From: Segatella albensis DSM 11370 = JCM 12258
GTDB lineage: Bacteria > Bacteroidota > Bacteroidia > Bacteroidales > Bacteroidaceae
Assembly (NCBI RefSeq): GCF_000426565.1
Contig: NZ_AUFP01000021.1
Coordinates: 1-33,713, forward strand
Direction: 5' to 3'
Length of the DNA: 33,713 nt
This document shows positions 16,023-23,742 of the stretch, one piece after another (position 1 is the first letter of the stretch; the number at the start of each line of letters is the position of its first letter). The notes below the pieces were generated by a model, which saw nothing but the letters and a program-made list of their open reading frames with translations, was not told the origin of the DNA and made no database searches. The position numbers and the translations under genes were made by a program.

Positions 16023-16311
16023 TTACGTTCTTTTCTTGATTCTCTGTCTGTCTTCGCAGGTCACGATAAGAGGGACTTGTTCTATCGTAACACAACTTGT
16101 ATCCAGTCCTAAAGCCTTTTCATCTCCAACACCGATATGTTTCAATATGGAGAAGAGGTTCAAGATTATATTATCTATGCTGCTGACTTTTGCTGATGGA
16201 TAATAGATGCGATGAATGACGATAAATCGGAAATCGCCCGCTATATGATGTTTCTGTAATGAACGATATCCACTTTTGAGGTCGATTTAGCCATAAAGCT
16301 ATAAATTTCAT
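16023..16311 (-). pseudogene. Frameshifted small gene of unknown family
   Basis: An 87-codon minus-strand frame (16286-16023) has no Met anywhere but reads as a convincing protein (SLQKHHIAGDFRFIVIHRIY, then IDNIILNLFSILKHIGVGDE, ending DRQRIKKRT). An ATG at 16311-16309, in a frame one base away, lies just downstream of a TACTTTTG -7 element (16327-16320). A single-base indel near 16285-16300 would join the two into a gene of about 95 codons. Either the gene is decayed, the sequence has an error, or expression needs frameshifting. I do not recognise the family. Confidence 0.4.
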
Positions 16312-16319
16312 TGACCGCA

Positions 16320-16327
16320 CAAAAGTA
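16320..16327 (-). promoter_or_regulatory. Candidate -7 element of the frameshifted small gene
   Basis: The minus strand reads TACTTTTG nine bases before the ATG at 16311. There is no TTTG at the usual spacing. The site supports the idea that the minus-strand remnant was once a gene with its own promoter. Confidence 0.3.
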
Positions 16328-16419
16328 AACTTAATCATGGAATAATAAATAATTTATGGATATAAATTAAGGTTTATTGGCTTTTAAGATATGCATATCA
16401 GCAAAAATATCCCTAAAGA

Positions 16420-16451
16420 TTTGCGGATGCAACTATTTTTAACTACATTTG
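16420..16451 (+). promoter_or_regulatory. Promoter upstream of the thioesterase and mutS2
   Basis: TTTG (16420-16423), exactly 20 bases, then TACATTTG (16444-16451): a full match to the Bacteroidetes promoter pattern. The start point would be near 16458, leaving a leader of about 85 bases that contains a 20-codon frame (16466-16528). Confidence 0.7.
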
Positions 16452-16543
16452 CAGCTAAAAGAATCATGCACAAGCCTCATCCTACAACATCATCGAAAGG
16501 TATCAAGGTTATTGACATGACACTTTAATTAATTATTTTCAGG

Positions 16544-16975
16544 ATGGAAGAAATCGAATATCATCACTCATTCCCTATTCAGTTGAGATTTACTGATGCC
16601 GATCAGTTCGGACATATTAACAATACGGCATATTTCCAATATTATGATACTGCAAAAATTGATTATATCCGGAAGGTGTGTGGTATACCGGATGGTAAAT
16701 ATGCGATCTTTGCCGTACACGTGGAGGCTGACTTCCGTGCGCAGGTGTTCAGCACCGACCATGTAGCTGTGGAGACGGCTATCGTCGAGGTTGGAAAAAA
16801 GAGTTTCACCCTACTCCAAAGGCTCATAGACATCAAAACGCACGAGATAAAATGTGTGGGAAAGACCATCATGGTAGCTTTCGATTTGGAAAAGAACTCT
16901 TCGATACCAATGCGGGAGGAATGGGTAGAGGCCATCTGTAAATATGAAGGACGCGATGTACGCAGAAAGAAATAA
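16544..16975 (+). CDS. Acyl-CoA thioesterase, 4-hydroxybenzoyl-CoA thioesterase (hot-dog) fold
   Basis: A 143-residue single hot-dog domain that hydrolyses acyl thioesters, of the YbgC/FadM type. The diagnostic segment is near the N-terminus: RFTDADQFGHINNTAYFQYYDTA, broken by convention at FGHINN, where the Asp of TDAD and the HxNN motif form the active site. The central beta strands (VEADFRAQVF, HVAVETAIVEVG, FTLLQRLID) follow the family pattern. The physiological acyl-CoA cannot be told. It heads a two-gene unit with mutS2, 23 bases apart, driven by the promoter at 16420-16451. Confidence 0.88.
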   Translation: MEEIEYHHSFPIQLRFTDADQFGHINNTAYFQYYDTAKIDYIRKVCGIPDGKYAIFAVHVEADFRAQVFSTDHVAVETAIVEVGKKSFTLLQRLIDIKTHEIKCVGKTIMVAFDLEKNSSIPMREEWVEAICKYEGRDVRRKK

Positions 16976-16998
16976 CAGTCTCTGTTAGACTTTAGATT

Positions 16999-19629
16999 AT
17001 GATATATCCAGAAAATTTTGAGTCGAAAATCGGCTTTACTACAATACGTAAGATCTTGAAAGAGTTTTGTCTTTCGGGATTAGGACAATCTCTTGCTCAG
17101 GAAATTTCTTTTTCTAACAAAGCAAGTGAGGTAAACGAATGGCAATCACAGGTACGAGAGTTCCGTCGACTTCTCACGGAACGCGAAGATTGGCCTATGA
17201 GTGACTTCTTTGATGTAAGAGAGGCTGTGACAAGAGCGAGGATGCAGGGTGTACACCTCGAGGAGGAGGAGCTTTTCCATATCGCCAGATCGCTTATCAC
17301 TATCCAATGTATGGTTGACATCTTGACCCGTGAGGAGGATACTGCCGAAAACGAGAAAGATGGTGACAAAGGTATGGAGGCTTGGGGTAAGAACCATCCC
17401 TACCCTGCCTTATACCGACTGGCTGACGGTGTGGCGACATTCCCTAAAATCATCAACCGCATACAACAAGTTTTAGATAAATTCGGACATATCCGTGACA
17501 ATGCGACACCAGAACTGTTAAGGATAAGGCGTGAACTCGCCCGCATGGAGGGTTCGGTATCGAGAACGTTATACAGTATTCTGCGAACGGCACAGTCGGA
17601 AGGTGTCGTTGACAAGGATGTGGCCCCTACGTTGCGTGATGGTCGACTCGTCATACCTGTATTACCGGGACTGAAAAGAAAAATCTCGGGTATCATCCAT
17701 GATGAGTCGGCTACAGGAAAGACCGTCTACGTGGAACCTACCGAGGTGGTAGAGGCAAACAATAAGATTCGTGAACTGGAAAGTGAGGAAAGACATGAGG
17801 TGATTCGTATCCTTACCGAGGTGACCAATCAAATTCGCCCTGTGGTACGTGAGATGTTGGACAGCTATCACTTCTTGGCTACAATAGATTTGATAGGTGC
17901 CAAGGCTAAACTGGCAGATAAGTTTCAGGCTTTTGAACCTAAGGTAAGTCCTACTCCTGTCATCGATTGGATTAGAGCCAGACATCCGTTGTTGGAGCAA
18001 AGGCTGGCTACTTCTGCAGACCATTCTTCATATGAATCTACCAAAATCGTCCCACTGGAAATCACCCTAACGGCAGAGAAGCATATTCTGTTGATCTCGG
18101 GGCCTAATGCCGGTGGTAAATCTGTATGTCTGAAAACTGTCGGACTGTTACAATATATGTTGCAATGTGGTTTACCAGTCCCTATCGATCCAAACTCGAA
18201 ATGTGGTTGTTTCGATGACATCATGATAGATATCGGTGATGAACAGTCTCTGGAGAATGACTTATCAACATATTCTTCACACCTACTAAATATGAAGAAT
18301 ATGATGAAGCAGGCTAATCATCGTACTCTCATTCTCATTGATGAGTTCGGTACAGGTACCGAACCTCAGATTGGTGGTGCCATCGCTGAGTCGGTATTGG
18401 GACAGTTCTGCAAGAAAGGCGCATGGGGTGTCATCACAACCCACTACCAGAACCTGAAGCATTTCGCCGAAGACCATCTTGGTGTTGTCAATGGTGCTAT
18501 GCTATACGACAGACACGAGATGCGTCCTTTGTTCCAACTGGCTATCGGACGACCGGGAAGTTCGTTTGCCATCGAGATAGCACGCAAGATAGGGCTCCCA
18601 GAAGAGGTCATCACCGAAGCCAGTGAAATCGTCGGAAGTGACTATATCCAGAGTGATAAATATCTGCAGGATATTGTACGCGACAAACGATATTGGGAGA
18701 ACAAACGACAGAATATTCACCAGCGGGAGAAACAGCTCGAACAGACGATGACCAAATATGCTACTGGTCTCGAAGAGGTGGAAAAGGAACGTAAAGAGAT
18801 CTTGCGCAAGGCTAAGGAAGAAGCTCAGCAAATTCTGAAGGAAAGCAATAAGCGCATAGAGAACGCCATTCGTGAAATTCGAGAAAAGGATGCCGAGAAG
18901 GAGGAAACAAAACGCATTAGGCAACAGTTGAAGGAGTTTGAAAACGAGGTAAACGACATCGAGGCCAAAGCTAAGGATGATGCTATTGCCAAGAAGATAG
19001 AACAAATCAAGAGTCGCAAGGAGAGACACAAACAAAATAAAAAGAATAAGGCTGAAAGGGAACAGAAAGCTGCCGAAAAGTTGCGCAATGCTGTAAACAA
19101 GAAAACTGAAGCTGACAAGAACAGACCTTTACAGAAGGGTGACAGGGTGAAGATGCGTGGTGCTAATACAGTTGGTATCATAGAAAATATTGACAACAAA
19201 ACAGCAATGGTGATCTTCGGAGAGATGCGCACGAAAGTAAAGACCGACCGACTGATCGCGATTTCTGACACTGAGGCCATAGCTGCAGACAGCAAGCCAC
19301 AAACCAAGGCTGAGCAAATGGCCGACCGTATCACGAACTATGGCATCTCCAAAGAAACAAGAAAGACTATCGACAGCAGAAAAAAGAACTTCCATCAAGA
19401 CTTAGATGTTCGCGGACTACGTGGCGATGAAGCGCTAAATGCTGTACAATATTTCATCGACGACGCCATCCTCATGGGTATGCAACGCGTAAGGATCTTA
19501 CACGGAAAGGGTAACGGAATCCTACGACAACTCATACGCCAGTATTTATCTACCGTACCAAATGTCGTTGGATATCAGGATGAACATGTGCAGTTTGGTG
19601 GCGCTGGCATTACCGTTGTCGACTTCTAA
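16999..19629 (+). CDS. mutS2: MutS2, endonuclease and recombination/ribosome quality factor
   Basis: An 876-residue protein of the MutS2 family, which restrains recombination and, in some bacteria, rescues collided ribosomes. The N-terminal MutS core and clamp region is followed by the ABC-type ATPase domain with Walker A GPNAGGKS at 368-375 and Walker B LILIDEFGTG at about 443-452. A long charged coiled coil spans about 560-700 (EEVEKERKEILRKAKEEA), then a KOW-like strand region (QKGDRVKMRG). The C-terminal Smr nuclease domain occupies 800-876 with LDVRGLRGDEAL and RILHGKGNGILR. It lacks the mismatch-reading N-terminal domain of MutS, as expected. All domains look intact. Confidence 0.96.
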   Translation: MIYPENFESKIGFTTIRKILKEFCLSGLGQSLAQEISFSNKASEVNEWQSQVREFRRLLTEREDWPMSDFFDVREAVTRARMQGVHLEEEELFHIARSLITIQCMVDILTREEDTAENEKDGDKGMEAWGKNHPYPALYRLADGVATFPKIINRIQQVLDKFGHIRDNATPELLRIRRELARMEGSVSRTLYSILRTAQSEGVVDKDVAPTLRDGRLVIPVLPGLKRKISGIIHDESATGKTVYVEPTEVVEANNKIRELESEERHEVIRILTEVTNQIRPVVREMLDSYHFLATIDLIGAKAKLADKFQAFEPKVSPTPVIDWIRARHPLLEQRLATSADHSSYESTKIVPLEITLTAEKHILLISGPNAGGKSVCLKTVGLLQYMLQCGLPVPIDPNSKCGCFDDIMIDIGDEQSLENDLSTYSSHLLNMKNMMKQANHRTLILIDEFGTGTEPQIGGAIAESVLGQFCKKGAWGVITTHYQNLKHFAEDHLGVVNGAMLYDRHEMRPLFQLAIGRPGSSFAIEIARKIGLPEEVITEASEIVGSDYIQSDKYLQDIVRDKRYWENKRQNIHQREKQLEQTMTKYATGLEEVEKERKEILRKAKEEAQQILKESNKRIENAIREIREKDAEKEETKRIRQQLKEFENEVNDIEAKAKDDAIAKKIEQIKSRKERHKQNKKNKAEREQKAAEKLRNAVNKKTEADKNRPLQKGDRVKMRGANTVGIIENIDNKTAMVIFGEMRTKVKTDRLIAISDTEAIAADSKPQTKAEQMADRITNYGISKETRKTIDSRKKNFHQDLDVRGLRGDEALNAVQYFIDDAILMGMQRVRILHGKGNGILRQLIRQYLSTVPNVVGYQDEHVQFGGAGITVVDF

Positions 19630-20642
19630 AAGTTAAGCGTACAAAGAAGCCAACGTCTCCAATAATCTTTCATACCATTTATCTTTTTGCCTCTTCTGAT
19701 GATGTCATAAAGTACCTTTCCTCGTTTTTCATCAGGAGGCAAAACGACATACTGAGGGTCGAGGCCAAACTTCTCTATCTCTATCCATACCACAGCTTGG
19801 GCAAGTTTTTTCATACCCAGTTTCTTTAGAACAGAATCAGCCTCCTCTTTCTCTTCACGCGTAGAGACACGAAGGAGATAATAATAATCAATAAGTCGTC
19901 GGAGACCTAATCCTATATCTTTAATGCTCTTAAAGATATGACATATCTGATAAACCATACAGAAGTCATTAGTAGGTTTACCGAAAATAGCACCATTAGG
20001 CAGATGCACAATATTTCCGAACTGACGAGGTGCCTGACTACGAAAATACTTCTGCATACGTGCATTATAAAACGGATTCTTAAAATTGGTAGGACGATGA
20101 TGTATATCAACAAGTATTTCTCCGACAATCTGTTTGGCTACATGAGTAGAATCAACAGAAACATTATTGGTAAACTTCTCGCAATATTTTCTGATTTCCT
20201 CAATGTTACGCCTACGCTCCGAAGCCGTTTGAAAATCTGCCATACCTTCTTTCTGTAACCATACATCTATATCACCAGGCATACGAAGCGACCAGTCAGG
20301 ATAGTTCATCGCTGTCCCTTGTCCTTTCAAGATAACAGCACGAAAACCATGTTGACGGATATTCTGATAAATGACACGTGTTGTCCCATCGGCAGAATGT
20401 GAATAATTCCGAATACCTTCCACCACTTCTTTCCATGTCTGTAACACTTCCTCAGAAGGACCATTAGGATTATCTTTTCCCAACTTCTCTATTCCTTGCC
20501 ACACAATTCCGGCAATACGCATCGCACGAGAAAAACGAAGAAGACCCTCCCAATCATAATCTACTAAATCTGGTATTTGGGTATCCTCTGGATCTAAACT
20601 AAATCTCAAAAAATCTATATATCTATCAAAATCTCTTGTCAT
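19626..20642 (-). CDS. Nucleotidyltransferase-fold protein (NTP_transf_5 type)
   Basis: A 338-residue protein with the layout of the PF14907-type nucleotidyltransferase family. After an N-terminal helical part (RFSRAMRIAGIVWQGIEKL) comes the motif FRAVILKGQGTAMNYPD, then RMPGDIDVWL, where the D.D pair is the likely metal-binding site. Downstream are DIHHRPTNF and a helical C-terminal part. Family members occur next to surface-polysaccharide genes in other genomes, but here the neighbours are mutS2 and stable RNAs, so no pathway can be assigned. Its stop overlaps that of mutS2 tail to tail by four bases. It has a well-formed promoter of its own. Confidence 0.8.
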   Translation of the reverse strand: MTRDFDRYIDFLRFSLDPEDTQIPDLVDYDWEGLLRFSRAMRIAGIVWQGIEKLGKDNPNGPSEEVLQTWKEVVEGIRNYSHSADGTTRVIYQNIRQHGFRAVILKGQGTAMNYPDWSLRMPGDIDVWLQKEGMADFQTASERRRNIEEIRKYCEKFTNNVSVDSTHVAKQIVGEILVDIHHRPTNFKNPFYNARMQKYFRSQAPRQFGNIVHLPNGAIFGKPTNDFCMVYQICHIFKSIKDIGLGLRRLIDYYYLLRVSTREEKEEADSVLKKLGMKKLAQAVVWIEIEKFGLDPQYVVLPPDEKRGKVLYDIIRRGKKINGMKDYWRRWLLCTLNF

Positions 20643-20682
20643 AAAGGTTACTTTTAATGTGTTTTATGTGTTCTTTCACTAG

Positions 20683-20714
20683 CAAAATTAGCAATTCTCC
20701 GGAAAACGACCAAA
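20683..20714 (-). promoter_or_regulatory. Promoter of the nucleotidyltransferase-fold gene
   Basis: On the minus strand TTTG (20714-20711), 20 bases, then TAATTTTG (20690-20683). This is the full Bacteroidetes pattern, with the start point about 35 bases before the ATG at 20642. Confidence 0.65.
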
Positions 20715-20792
20715 TATAATTCATTATTTTTCTACCCACGAAAAATAATTTATCACCAATCATATTCATACAAAAAAATAATCAAGAAAAAA

Positions 20793-20824
20793 TTTGGTAG
20801 TTAGAAAAAAACTTTGTACTTTTG
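20793..20824 (+). promoter_or_regulatory. Promoter of the SRP RNA / tRNA-Thr unit
   Basis: TTTG (20793-20796), exactly 20 bases, then TACTTTTG (20817-20824). The predicted start near 20831 is about 18 bases before the SRP RNA. No other promoter is seen before the tRNA. Confidence 0.7.
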
Positions 20825-20848
20825 CACTCGCTTTAGAAATAAAGACGA

Positions 20849-20946
20849 CGGGCAAGTCTCTTACGGCCAGCTCCCTCGGAATCCCCCAGGATGGGAACAT
20901 AGCAAGGGTACTTGGTTGTAGCGGCGCGATAAGAATCGCTTGCCCA
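20849..20946 (+). ncRNA. ffs: Signal recognition particle RNA, small bacterial type
   Basis: The Ffh-binding domain is visible as CCCAGGATGGGAACATAGCA followed by AGGGTA: the CAGG, GGAA and AGCA elements of the symmetric and asymmetric loops are in the right order and spacing. The ends pair as GGGCAAG (20850-20856) with CTTGCCC (20939-20945), giving a hairpin of about 96 bases like the 4.5S form. The RNA joins Ffh to deliver membrane and secreted proteins. Exact 5' and 3' ends are estimates. Confidence 0.85.
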
Positions 20947-20949
20947 CCC

Positions 20950-21023
20950 GCCTCTTTAGCTCAGTTGGCCAGAGCACGTGATTTGTAATCTCGGGGTCGT
21001 TGGTTCGAATCCGACAAGAGGCT
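20950..21023 (+). tRNA. trnT-UGU: tRNA-Thr (anticodon UGU)
   Basis: A 74-base cloverleaf. The acceptor stem is GCCTCTT with AAGAGGC plus a T discriminator, the D arm GCTCAGTTGGCCAGAGC, the anticodon loop TTTGTAA with anticodon TGT, and the T arm GTTGG-TTCGAAT-CCGAC. CCA is not encoded. The anticodon stem has one T-T mismatch in its middle pair, which I believe is usual for this tRNA in related genomes. It starts only about four bases after the SRP RNA. Confidence 0.93.
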
Positions 21024-21028
21024 CAAGA

Positions 21029-21060
21029 AGTTCACACTATCTAGTGTGGACTTTTTTGTT
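21029..21060 (+). terminator. Intrinsic terminator of the SRP RNA / tRNA unit
   Basis: AGTTCACACTA and TAGTGTGGACT (21029-21051) pair over ten to eleven positions around a tiny TC or ATCT loop, followed by TTTTTTGTTTTTT. It lies six bases after the tRNA, and none is seen between the two RNA genes. Confidence 0.85.
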
Positions 21061-21099
21061 TTTTATACCTTTACATGATTAGATTAATAAGAAAATTGT

Positions 21100-21107
21100 T
21101 ATCTTTG
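21100..21107 (+). promoter_or_regulatory. Candidate -7 element of the DUF4199 operon
   Basis: TATCTTTG matches TAnnTTTG, with a start point about eight bases before the ATG at 21122. The -33 position has no TTTG. Lying just past the terminator at 21029-21060, it is the likely start of the six-gene unit that follows. Confidence 0.5.
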
Positions 21108-21121
21108 CAGAAAATTTTATT

Positions 21122-21658
21122 ATGATACTGAACAATACTGAAATGAAACAACTGGCAGGCTTTGCAAGACAGTTTGGTACCTTTACGGGATTAACCTGGA
21201 TTGTTAGTTTCCTGTTAGGTGTATACGGAATTGGTAATGGTCTGATGCAACTTGCAGGTGTTGCTGTTGGTTTATTCTCACTATATGCTATTACTATATA
21301 TGTGAAATACCTCCGCACACAGGTCATCGAGCACCCTATGAACTTTAGTTCTATCTACGGATACGTCACATTGATTTTCTTTTATGGCTCATTGCTGATG
21401 GCAGCTGCAGTGTGGGTATATTTTGCATTCTTCGACCATGGACAACTGCTCATTTCGTTCATCGATTTCATTTCATTGCCACAAAATACCAAGGCACTTG
21501 CCGACTCAGGAATCTCCGCCAAGAAATTCATTGACGTATATTCGCAAGCTTTTGCACAGTATGGTCCGCTCGATTTCGCCATCGAAATTATGTCTACCAA
21601 TATCATCATAGGCATCATTTTCGGTATTCCTGTAGCACTTTGGTTTAAAAACAGATAA
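21122..21658 (+). CDS. DUF4199 family integral membrane protein
   Basis: A 178-residue inner-membrane protein with four predicted membrane helices: about residues 18-38 (FTGLTWIVSFLLGVYGIG), 40-60 (LMQLAGVAVGLFSLYAITIYV), 72-102 (YGYVTLIFFYGSLLMAAAVW) and 152-174 (STNIIIGIIFGIPVALWF). Function is unknown. It lies 23 bases before a polyprenyl-phosphate glycosyltransferase gene, a pairing I recall as recurrent in Bacteroidetes. That hints at a helper role in lipid-linked sugar handling. Confidence 0.82.
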   Translation: MILNNTEMKQLAGFARQFGTFTGLTWIVSFLLGVYGIGNGLMQLAGVAVGLFSLYAITIYVKYLRTQVIEHPMNFSSIYGYVTLIFFYGSLLMAAAVWVYFAFFDHGQLLISFIDFISLPQNTKALADSGISAKKFIDVYSQAFAQYGPLDFAIEIMSTNIIIGIIFGIPVALWFKNR

Positions 21659-21681
21659 TTGAAAGTATAAAATATTAAGAT

Positions 21682-22632
21682 ATGGATATATCAGTTGTAG
21701 TGCCTTTGTTCAATGAGGCAGAATCTCTTCCTGAACTCCACGCATGGATAACCCGCGTGATGGAGAATAATCATTTTACCTATGAAATCTTATTCATCAA
21801 TGATGGTTCTACTGATAACAGTTGGCAGATCATTGAGGAATTGGCGAAAAAGGATGAACATGTACATGGCATCAAATTCCGTAGAAACTATGGTAAGAGT
21901 CCTGCGCTGTACTGTGGATTCGAGGCTGTACAGGGTGATGTGGTCATAACTATGGATGCCGATCTTCAGGATTCTCCTGACGAGATTCCAGGGCTGTATA
22001 AGATGATTACCGAGGAAGGATACGATTTGGTTTCTGGTTATAAACAGAAGAGATATGACCCGCTGACAAAGACGATTCCTACAAAACTCTTTAATGCAAC
22101 AGCCAGAAAAGTTTCAGGTGTACATAACCTGCACGACTTCAACTGTGGATTGAAAGCATATAAGCGCGATGTCGTAAAGAACATCGAGGTTTATGGTGAG
22201 ATGCATCGCTATATTCCTTATCTTGCAAAAAATGCCGGTTTCAACAAGATTGGTGAAAAGATCGTACATCATCAAGCTCGCAAATATGGTGTTTCAAAGT
22301 TCGGTATCAACCGTTTCTTCAATGGTTATCTTGACTTGATCACATTATGGTTTCTAACTAACTTCGGTAAGAAACCTATGCATGTATTCGGTCTGCTGGG
22401 TAGCTTTGTGTTCTTTATTGGATTTATTGCTCTCTGCGCATTAGGTATCAATAAGATGATCGATCTCTCAGATGGAATCTATGGTAACTTGGTCACCGAT
22501 TCACCATACTTCTATATCGCTCTTACAGCTATGATGCTTGGAAGTCAGTTCTTCCTCGCTGGATTTATCGGCGATTTGCTTTCACGCCAGAATCCTAACC
22601 GCAACGACTATCAGATAGAGAAAAGACTATGA
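21682..22632 (+). CDS. GT2 glycosyltransferase, polyprenyl-phosphate sugar transferase type
   Basis: A 316-residue enzyme of the DPM1/GtrB/ArnC branch of family GT2, which moves a sugar from a nucleotide sugar to a polyprenyl phosphate at the cytoplasmic face. The GT-A domain (1-230) has VVPLFNEAESLPEL at the start, INDGSTDNSW, FRRNYGKSPAL and the metal-binding MDADLQDSPDEI. The acceptor-site region has HDFNCGLKAYKRDV and MHRYIPYLA. Two C-terminal membrane helices (about 235-258 and 272-303) anchor it. The donor sugar (glucose, mannose or another) cannot be read from the sequence. Its stop overlaps the next start as ATGA. Confidence 0.9.
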   Translation: MDISVVVPLFNEAESLPELHAWITRVMENNHFTYEILFINDGSTDNSWQIIEELAKKDEHVHGIKFRRNYGKSPALYCGFEAVQGDVVITMDADLQDSPDEIPGLYKMITEEGYDLVSGYKQKRYDPLTKTIPTKLFNATARKVSGVHNLHDFNCGLKAYKRDVVKNIEVYGEMHRYIPYLAKNAGFNKIGEKIVHHQARKYGVSKFGINRFFNGYLDLITLWFLTNFGKKPMHVFGLLGSFVFFIGFIALCALGINKMIDLSDGIYGNLVTDSPYFYIALTAMMLGSQFFLAGFIGDLLSRQNPNRNDYQIEKRL

Positions 22633-23099
22633 GAAAAATCCTAGGTTTTATCATTGCTGTATTAGTTCTTGTGGGATGTTCTACACTGGACTGTCCGCTG
22701 AACAATAGCGTTTATACCTATTATAAGGTAATGAGTGACTCTACTGTAGATACCCTGAGCGTCATCAGTTTTAGACATACGGACAATGAGGGGGTACAGC
22801 TAAACAAACTTGCGAACCCTGATTCTCTGCAATTGCCAATAAGCTATACTGGGGACAAGGACATATTATACTTTGTAAGCAAGATGAAATCGGGTACAGA
22901 GACGATAGATACCGTTGTAATAACAAAAAGTAACTTCGATCATTTTGAATCGGTTGATTGCAGTCCTAGCGTCTTCCATAAACTCCTTGACGTGACAACA
23001 ACGCATCATGCCATCGACTCAATCGTGATAAATCATAGAGACGTAGATTATGATTACAGCAAAAAACATTTTAGCATCTATTTCCGTCATTTGCACTAG
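22629..23099 (+). CDS. DUF6452 family lipoprotein
   Basis: A 156-residue predicted lipoprotein: the signal (1-17) ends LVLVGC with Cys17. The mature part is mostly beta (NSVYTYYKVMSDSTVDTLSVISF; SLQLPISYTGDKDILYFVS), with two further Cys (LDC near 21 and VDC near 116) that may form a disulfide. I take it to be DUF6452, a Bacteroidetes family without known function. It overlaps the upstream GT2 gene by four bases, and its 3' end overlaps the start of the DUF6048 gene by 50 bases. The pair is therefore translated from one message and probably acts together at the outer membrane. Confidence 0.75.
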   Translation: MRKILGFIIAVLVLVGCSTLDCPLNNSVYTYYKVMSDSTVDTLSVISFRHTDNEGVQLNKLANPDSLQLPISYTGDKDILYFVSKMKSGTETIDTVVITKSNFDHFESVDCSPSVFHKLLDVTTTHHAIDSIVINHRDVDYDYSKKHFSIYFRHLH

Positions 23100-23742
23100 T
23101 CTTCTACTGATTATCGGTATGCCGGCAAATGCTCAGGAGAAAAAAATTGAGCAAAATAGCAATACCGAGAAGATAAAAGTGATACAACATATTGCTATCT
23201 CTGCAGACCTTATCGGACCTATACAGATGGCAGTAAGCGACTATGGTCAATATGAGGCACAGGCAAGATTCGACATCAAGGATAAGTTTTATCCTGTTGT
23301 TGAATTAGGTGTTGGTAAGGCTGATGCTACTGATGAATCGACACAAATAAGATATAAGACGGCTGCTCCATACGGAAGAATCGGTTGCGACTGGAACTTA
23401 CTAAAGGACAAGCATGATATTTATCGTTTGTTTGCTGGTTTCAGATACGCTTTTACCTCATATAAGTTTGACGTAAGCCAGCCTCATCTGGTAGATCCTG
23501 TCTGGGGTGATGATGTGACATTTGGAGCAGAAGGCGTAAAAGCCAACCAACATTGGTTAGAGGCTGTCGGTGGCGTCGACGTGAAAATCTGGGGACCTAT
23601 CCGATTAGGTTGGAGCATTAGATATAAAAAGAGAATCGCACATCAAGACGGATTTCTCGGCAAGACATGGTATGTGCCAGGATTCGGTAAGACCAGCGAT
23701 TCACAGATAGGTGGAACTTTCAATTTTATCATAGAATTATGA
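23050..23742 (+). CDS. DUF6048 family outer-membrane barrel-like protein
   Basis: A 230-residue exported protein. A signal peptide occupies about residues 1-28 (ICTSLLLIIGMPANAQ). The mature part alternates short amphipathic strands (FYPVVELGVGKAD; PYGRIGCDWNLL; YRLFAGFRYAF; WLEAVGGVDVKI; IRLGWSIRYKKR; QIGGTFNFIIEL) in the manner of a small outer-membrane beta-barrel of 8 to 10 strands. I assign it to DUF6048, unknown function. The chosen ATG lies inside the preceding gene; it gives a full signal peptide, so the 50-base overlap is probably real. Its stop overlaps the apbE start as ATGA. Confidence 0.75.
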   Translation: MITAKNILASISVICTSLLLIIGMPANAQEKKIEQNSNTEKIKVIQHIAISADLIGPIQMAVSDYGQYEAQARFDIKDKFYPVVELGVGKADATDESTQIRYKTAAPYGRIGCDWNLLKDKHDIYRLFAGFRYAFTSYKFDVSQPHLVDPVWGDDVTFGAEGVKANQHWLEAVGGVDVKIWGPIRLGWSIRYKKRIAHQDGFLGKTWYVPGFGKTSDSQIGGTFNFIIEL

